From Terriglobia bacterium (GTDB lineage: Bacteria > Acidobacteriota > Terriglobia > UBA7540), in the NCBI GenBank assembly GCA_030036915.1, contig JASHSC010000170.1, positions 1 to 10,740 of the forward strand: a stretch of 10,740 nt of DNA, written 5' to 3'. A program made the translations under genes and the position numbers. The first letter of the stretch is position 1, and the number at the start of each line of letters is the position of its first letter. A model generated the notes under the pieces. The model ran no database searches. It worked only from the letters and a program-made list of their open reading frames with translations, and was not told where the DNA came from. Of this stretch, positions 6,692 through 10,740 are shown one piece after another.

Positions 6692-6728
6692 GATTAATCG
6701 TCGCCCGCGAAAACTTGGACAACGTATT

Positions 6729-6743
6729 TGCAAACTTTTTGCA
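6729..6743. promoter_or_regulatory. inverted repeat TGCAAA-CTT-TTTGCA between divergent promoters
   Basis: This 15-bp palindrome lies between the leftward permease promoter and the rightward riboswitch promoter. That is where an operator shared by both directions would be expected. No regulator is identified, and it could be chance in an A/T-rich stretch. Confidence 0.3.
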
Positions 6744-6753
6744 TTCCGAATTC

Positions 6754-6783
6754 TTGAGAACCGGGCGGAAAAAATGCTAAATT
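6754..6783 (+). promoter_or_regulatory. candidate promoter for the FMN riboswitch transcript
   Basis: A -35-like TTGAGA (6754-6759) and a -10 box TAAATT (6778-6783) are 18 bp apart. A TG precedes the -10 (TGC-TAAATT, extended -10 form). Transcription would start near 6790, just before the riboswitch P1 stem at 6798. Confidence 0.5.
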
Positions 6784-6797
6784 TTAAATGGAAGCAA

Positions 6798-7012
6798 AAA
6801 CCTTCGGGGCAGGGTGAGGATTTGCGGCTCGACGTAGCGCGCGCAAATTCAATTCCCGATCGGCGGTAAAGCCCGCGAGGGGAAATAGCCGTTGCTGGTG
6901 GTGAGTGGCTAGAGGGAAACCGCCTTTTTCCGCTCGCCGCTATCTGCTGTCCTTTCCCCAGGATCCGGTGTAACTCCGGGGCCGACGGTAAAGTCCGGAT
7001 GGTAGAAGGTTT
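6798..7012 (+). ncRNA. FMN riboswitch (RFN element)
   Basis: All the conserved blocks of the FMN aptamer appear in order: CTTCGGGGCAGGGTGA (6802-6817), TTCCCGATCGGCGGTAAAGC (6853-6872), CCCGCGA, GGATCCGGTG...CTCCGGGGCC (6961-6982) and CCGACGGTAAAGTCCGGATG (6982-7001). An 8-bp P1 closes it (AAACCTTC 6798-6805 with GAAGGTTT 7005-7012). The variable arm is closed by GGGGAAA/TTTCCCC (6879-6885 with 6953-6959) and is long, at about 80 nt. The second-helix loop carries an extra hairpin, ATTTGCG/CGCAAAT (6820-6826 with 6842-6848). The known role is to bind FMN and switch off riboflavin synthesis or transport genes. The next + strand gene is the TonB-dependent receptor. Confidence 0.95.
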
Positions 7013-7227
7013 GGGTTGATCTTCGCCTGTGATCTGCGCCTGACGGCGTTGCCGTCTTGGTGTCAGATGGAGGCCGTTTGCCGTAGGTGTAGACGTGAAC
7101 CCGCACACCCTTTTACCGCGGCTCGCCTTGCCCCTCCATGAGGGGTATTTCCTTGGACGCACCGAATAACTATCCTGCGACGGAGCCGGGGGCTCTAAAT
7201 AGCTTTGCTCCTCAAAAAAGGGGCTTC
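7013..7227 (+). promoter_or_regulatory. riboswitch downstream region, possible expression platform
   Basis: This stretch has no convincing gene. It contains a hairpin GACGGC-GTT-GCCGTC (7042-7056) inside a wider CTGAC...GTCAG pairing, and a CCCCTC-CAT-GAGGGG hairpin (7131-7145) followed by the U-rich TATTTCCTT. The second could be the riboswitch terminator, although it lies about 120 nt after the aptamer and the U tract is imperfect. A 23-codon frame from ATG 7067 is not convincing as a gene. Confidence 0.35.
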
Positions 7228-7382
7228 GAAGAGACCCCTCACCTGTTCCAGCACAGGCGGGACCACCCTCTCCCCTCGGAGAGGGAAAACATATTTGGGG
7301 CGCGGTTCCACTCAGAACGATTTCCCCTCTCCCAAGGGAGAGGGGGGACCGCAAGGCGGGGGGTGAGGGGGCTTTTCGGGGC
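7228..7382. repeat. 155-bp palindromic element in the receptor leader
   Basis: The ends are imperfect inverted repeats: GACCCCTCACC at the left, and the complement of GCCCCCTCACCCCC at the right. Inside are two palindromes, CCCTCTCCCC...GGAGAGGG and CCCCTCTCCC...GGGAGAGGGG. It shares these building blocks with 3712-3766 and 4722-4800. It separates the riboswitch from the receptor. A reading frame in phase with the receptor runs through it, apparently by chance. Confidence 0.65.
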
Positions 7383-7497
7383 GCTCGGTCGGCCCGAACA
7401 TCGAACCGCTGGAACTGCCAAGCTTCTACCACCACCCAGGCAATACAATGGGGAATCCCACCGGATCAGAGACGATAATTTCTCGTTTGCCCGATTC

Positions 7498-10400
7498 GTG
7501 GCCGCAGGGCTTTTGACTTTCCTCAGCTTTGGGCTTTCTGCTGCCAGCGTCCGGGGACAAAATTGGAATGCGCACCTTGAGGGCATCATCACGGATCCCA
7601 GCGGCGCGGTGGTGCCGAATGCGCAGGTGGCGTTGAAAAACCTTGCCTCCGGACAAGTCCGCCACACGCAGGCGAATCGGCAAGGCTATTACGAATTTCC
7701 TTTCCTCCCTGTGGGTGCGTACGATTTGACCGCGGAAGCGCCGGGCTTTTCGCCGCGCGTGGTGAACGACCTCGCGCTGCAAGTGGGCCAATCCGCGCGC
7801 GTTGATTTGACGCTCCAACTCGAGCGCGCCAAATCGGTGACGCAGGTGGTGGGCGGCACGCCACTGGTGCAAACCTCCTCGCCGGCCTTGGGCGACGAGA
7901 TATCGAACCAACGCGTCACTTCCCTGCCCCTCAACGGCCGGCAGTTTTCGCAACTCGCGCTGTTGGCCGCGGGCGCCGTCCCGCCCTATCCGAACAGTGC
8001 CACGCAGCAATTCAACACCACGGACCTGGGGCTGGGTTTTTCCGTAGATGGGCAGCGCTCCGAGCGCAATAACTTTTCGCTCGACGGCATTTCTTTGGTT
8101 GAGCCGTTTGCCTACACCTTGACGGTGAGCCCTTCGATCGACGCCATCCGCGAATTCCGCGTGGTGGAGAACTCCTATTCCGCGGACCAGGGGTTAGTCT
8201 CCGGCGCGCAGGTGAATATGGTCAGCCGGTCGGGCTCAAACAGTTTTTCGGGCACTCTTTATGAATTCCTTCGCAACAGTTTCCTGGATGCCCGAAACTT
8301 CTTTGACAATCCCGCGCTTCCCATTCCACCTTATCGGCAAAACCAGTTCGGAACGGGCGTGGGAGGGCCCATCCGCCGCGACCGCGCATTCTTTTTCGCC
8401 CAGTACGAAGGTTTCCGGATCCGGCAGAGCGTCACCAACACGACCGTGCTTCCCACCGCCGCGGAACACGCGGGCGATTTAGCAGGGATCGATCCTTCCA
8501 CGGGCCAACCTTTTCCTGCGATTATTAATCCCTCCACCGGCCAGCCCTTCACTGGGAATCAGGTCCCGCAAGCAGCACTGAGTGCTGTCTCGCTTGCGAT
8601 TTTGGATCGCGTTCCGCTGCCGAATCAGCCTGGCGCGCCGCCCGGCGTTGACAACAGCATTGACACCGGCATGCACAGCTTGAATGCCGACCAGGGCATG
8701 GCAAGGGTGGATGATGAATTGAGTTCAAATGAAAATCTTTTTGGTCGCGTTCTGATCTCCCGCGACGCCCAAACCGTGCCTTTCGTTCCGGACAGCTTTG
8801 CCAACAATCCTCCGGCGCCGCCCGGCTTTGGAGATGACGTGCAGGACTCGGGGGTCAACCTGGCGCTCGGCCTCACGTCCGTCTTCCGGCCGACGCTCGT
8901 GAACGATGCGCGCTTCGGATATTCCTACTTCAGCGGGACAAAGCAAGGCCAGAACATCCACAGCGGTTTTTTGCAGACTCTTGGAATTACGCGCGCGCCG
9001 GGTTCAACCAACGATGGGATTCCCGCGATTGACGTTCCCGGTTACGGCGACATCGGCGACAGCGACATCTTCCAACCCGAGGACCGCAAGGACAACACAT
9101 TCCAGTTTACGGACAACACCGTGTGGATCAAAGGGCGGCACACGTTGCAGTTTGGCGGAGACCTCCGAAGGCTGCGGCTCTTTTACCTGGTGGAGGATTT
9201 CGGCCAGGGAGTTTTTCAATTCGATAATGGTGCAAGCTCGATTTCCGGGTCGGCATTTTCGGATTTTCTTCTGGGGCGGCCGTTTCTTTCCTACACGCAG
9301 GCGGGAAATTCCGGAGGTAACGACCGGCTGGATTATCTCGGCGTTTACTTCACCGATGGATTCCACTTCACGCCGCGGCTCAGCCTGACGTACGGACTGC
9401 GCGAGGAGTTTTACTCGCCCGCCGTGAACATCGATGGGCGGGCTTCAATCCTCGATCCGACCGACGCGGAGCGATTCATTGTGCTGAACAACCAGGGGCA
9501 GGCGGCGAGGCTCGAGGCGAACCCTTTGATCCAACAGCTGAGTTTGCTCTACGGACTGCAATTCGAGAATTCGCAACAAGCCGGCCTGCCCGATTCGCTC
9601 ATCAAGCCGGACTGGAGCAATTGGGCACCGCGTGCGGGTTTCGCATACGATCTCACCGGCGACGGAGCAAACGCCTTGCGCGGCGGCTTCGGAATTTTCA
9701 ATTCGCTCATGGAGCTGGACTATACCGCCGAAACGCGCTTGAGCGCGCCACTCACCGAATTTCTGCTGGGGCTGGACCTGTGCCGGTTCTACGGGCCGGG
9801 CGCCTGCGGGCAGTCGTATGCGCCTCCGATTGTCACGTATCAACTCGCCTACACACTGGGCAATCAGGAACCCACCGCCATCTCCTCGCCGCCCGATATT
9901 CGAAACGGATACGTGTATGAGTGGAGTCTTGCCTATGAGCACGCGTTGACCCGCCACACGCTCGTTTCCCTGAGTTACACCGGCTCGGATGGGCACAAGC
10001 TTCCCCGCCGCGGCCTGCAGAATCAGGGTGTGCCGAATTTACCGGGAGAACGCCTGGGTTATCATCCGCAGCCAGGCTCAAATCAGTTCATACGCGATAC
10101 AGATGTTAACTCCAATTATAATGCGCTCGTGGCGCGCCTGGAACGGCGGTTTTCCCGGGGATTATCTTTTGTCGCCGGTTACACCTACGGCAGGTCCATC
10201 GATACGGCCTCCGGCCTGGATGGAACGGACCAACCGCAAAACAACTACGACATGGGCGCCGAGTACGCGCTTTCCGATTTCGACATGCAACAACGCCTGA
10301 CGTTTTCGGGCATATGGAATTTGCCGTTGGGCGCGCGTGGAAGGTGGCTCAAGAGCGGTGCGCCGGGCCACCTTCTGGAAGGATGGCAGCTTGCGGATAT

Positions 10401-10740
10401 CGTAACGGTCCAGTCCGGCCAGCCGCTCACCGCGGTTCTTTCGACGGCCTTAAGCGGAACGCAATCCAATGGCACGGATCGCCCGGACTTGATCGGCGAG
10501 GCGAACCTTTCGCCCGGCCTGCGGGACCCGAATCACTGGTTTAACACCGCGGCGTTCGTCACTCCTCCCATCTTCACCGATGCTCAGGGAACTTACAGCA
10601 TTCCCGGAGACGAAGGGCGCAACGCGATCACCGGCCCGGGACTTGCATCCTGGGACAGCGCGCTGCAGCGGCAATTTCTCTTGCGTGACAAATCGAACCT
10701 GGTCTTTCGTCTTGAAGTTTTCAATTTCGCCAATCATCCA
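7498..10740 (+). CDS. Oar-like TonB-dependent receptor with carboxypeptidase-regulatory-like domain, 3' end outside window
   Basis: An open frame of about 1080 codons runs to the window edge. In order it encodes a hydrophobic signal peptide (AAGLLTFLSFGLSAAS), a carboxypeptidase-regulatory-like domain at about residues 27-107 (LEGIITDPSGAVVPNAQVAL, then GYYEFPFLPVGAYDL), and a plug domain with LPLNGRQF (143-150), FSVDGQRSERNNFSLDG and NMVSRSGSNSFSGTLYEFLR. A long outer-membrane beta-barrel follows, with alternating aromatic strands such as HTLQFGGDLRR and FVAGYTYGRS. Usual family length is 1000-1200 residues, so only the last strands should be missing. Such receptors import substrates across the outer membrane using TonB energy. 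The start is uncertain: GTG 7498 is the last candidate before the signal core but lacks a ribosome binding site. GTG 7363 and ATG 7138 are in frame but lie in leader or repeat sequence. The FMN riboswitch upstream suggests a flavin substrate. Confidence 0.9.
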   Translation, partial: MAAGLLTFLSFGLSAASVRGQNWNAHLEGIITDPSGAVVPNAQVALKNLASGQVRHTQANRQGYYEFPFLPVGAYDLTAEAPGFSPRVVNDLALQVGQSARVDLTLQLERAKSVTQVVGGTPLVQTSSPALGDEISNQRVTSLPLNGRQFSQLALLAAGAVPPYPNSATQQFNTTDLGLGFSVDGQRSERNNFSLDGISLVEPFAYTLTVSPSIDAIREFRVVENSYSADQGLVSGAQVNMVSRSGSNSFSGTLYEFLRNSFLDARNFFDNPALPIPPYRQNQFGTGVGGPIRRDRAFFFAQYEGFRIRQSVTNTTVLPTAAEHAGDLAGIDPSTGQPFPAIINPSTGQPFTGNQVPQAALSAVSLAILDRVPLPNQPGAPPGVDNSIDTGMHSLNADQGMARVDDELSSNENLFGRVLISRDAQTVPFVPDSFANNPPAPPGFGDDVQDSGVNLALGLTSVFRPTLVNDARFGYSYFSGTKQGQNIHSGFLQTLGITRAPGSTNDGIPAIDVPGYGDIGDSDIFQPEDRKDNTFQFTDNTVWIKGRHTLQFGGDLRRLRLFYLVEDFGQGVFQFDNGASSISGSAFSDFLLGRPFLSYTQAGNSGGNDRLDYLGVYFTDGFHFTPRLSLTYGLREEFYSPAVNIDGRASILDPTDAERFIVLNNQGQAARLEANPLIQQLSLLYGLQFENSQQAGLPDSLIKPDWSNWAPRAGFAYDLTGDGANALRGGFGIFNSLMELDYTAETRLSAPLTEFLLGLDLCRFYGPGACGQSYAPPIVTYQLAYTLGNQEPTAISSPPDIRNGYVYEWSLAYEHALTRHTLVSLSYTGSDGHKLPRRGLQNQGVPNLPGERLGYHPQPGSNQFIRDTDVNSNYNALVARLERRFSRGLSFVAGYTYGRSIDTASGLDGTDQPQNNYDMGAEYALSDFDMQQRLTFSGIWNLPLGARGRWLKSGAPGHLLEGWQLADIVTVQSGQPLTAVLSTALSGTQSNGTDRPDLIGEANLSPGLRDPNHWFNTAAFVTPPIFTDAQGTYSIPGDEGRNAITGPGLASWDSALQRQFLLRDKSNLVFRLEVFNFANHP

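Noticed and set aside
6618..6722. N-terminal extension of the EamA/DMT permease
   Set aside because: The 35 extra residues are polar and would be translated across the TATAAT promoter box, and the shorter protein has the normal family length.
7067..7138. Short frame starting with ATG soon after the riboswitch, considered as a leader peptide
   Set aside because: It is only 23 codons, has no clear ribosome binding site and no repeated or regulatory codons; chance is sufficient.
6662..7435. Long - strand open frame of about 257 codons
   Set aside because: It covers the FMN riboswitch on the opposite strand and the palindromic repeat at 7228-7382. The product is low-complexity and proline/arginine-rich, and there is no ribosome binding site.
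7426..8010. - strand frame opposite the receptor N-terminus
   Set aside because: It lies antisense to the signal peptide, carboxypeptidase-regulatory-like and plug domains, and its composition is typical of an antisense shadow.
8490..8555. Tandem PSTGQPF peptide repeat in the receptor
   Set aside because: Short D/N-P-x-T-G-x-P repeats are ordinary in surface loops of this receptor family and do not indicate a separate element.
1..10740. CRISPR array, tRNA, rRNA or transposase gene
   Set aside because: I saw no regularly spaced direct repeats, no tRNA-like cloverleaf and no transposase or integrase motifs. The repeats present are inverted and dispersed.

Overview
The window looks like an Acidobacteriota chromosome. 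The main reason is a large Oar-like TonB-dependent receptor with an N-terminal carboxypeptidase-regulatory-like domain and an LPLNGR-type plug, a family heavily expanded in that phylum. The GC-rich composition and the many palindromic repeats between genes agree with this. The assignment rests on protein style, not on a marker gene.

Layout. 1-1025 (+): the 3' part of a CPBP/CAAX-type intramembrane protease. 1176-1568 (+): a small secreted protein of unknown role. 1752-6617 (-): a run of leftward genes. In transcription order these are an EamA/DMT-family permease (6617-5673), a GbsR/MarR-type regulator (5465-4911), a DCC/DUF393 thiol-disulfide oxidoreductase-like gene with damaged or unusual ends (4703-4248), a small four-helix membrane protein (4251-3844), an atypical SDR/NmrA-like NAD(P)-binding protein (3251-2307) and a further membrane protein (2294-1752). 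6618-7497: a large divergent control region. 7498 to the window end (+): the TonB-dependent receptor, cut off at its 3' end.

The most notable element is an FMN riboswitch (RFN element) on the + strand at 6798-7012, with its own candidate promoter. The first substantial + strand gene after it is the TonB-dependent receptor, which makes the receptor a candidate outer-membrane flavin transporter. The link is weakened by about 485 bp of leader that contains an inserted palindromic repeat, and by the lack of a convincing start codon for the receptor. The divergent EamA/DMT permease belongs to a superfamily that includes known riboflavin transporters (RibN, ImpX), so the two genes could in principle serve both membranes. 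The permease itself is not in the riboswitch transcript.

The GbsR/MarR gene has a near-consensus promoter whose -10 box lies inside a CAG-N6-CTG palindrome. A second such palindrome lies beside it, and a third lies between this gene and the DCC gene. This suggests autoregulation and control of the DCC/membrane-protein pair.

At least three types of palindromic interspersed repeat occupy the gaps (3576-3700, 3712-3766, 4310-4368, 4722-4800, 5537-5650, 7228-7382). Two of them abut or enter the DCC gene. No tRNA, rRNA, CRISPR array or transposase gene was seen.
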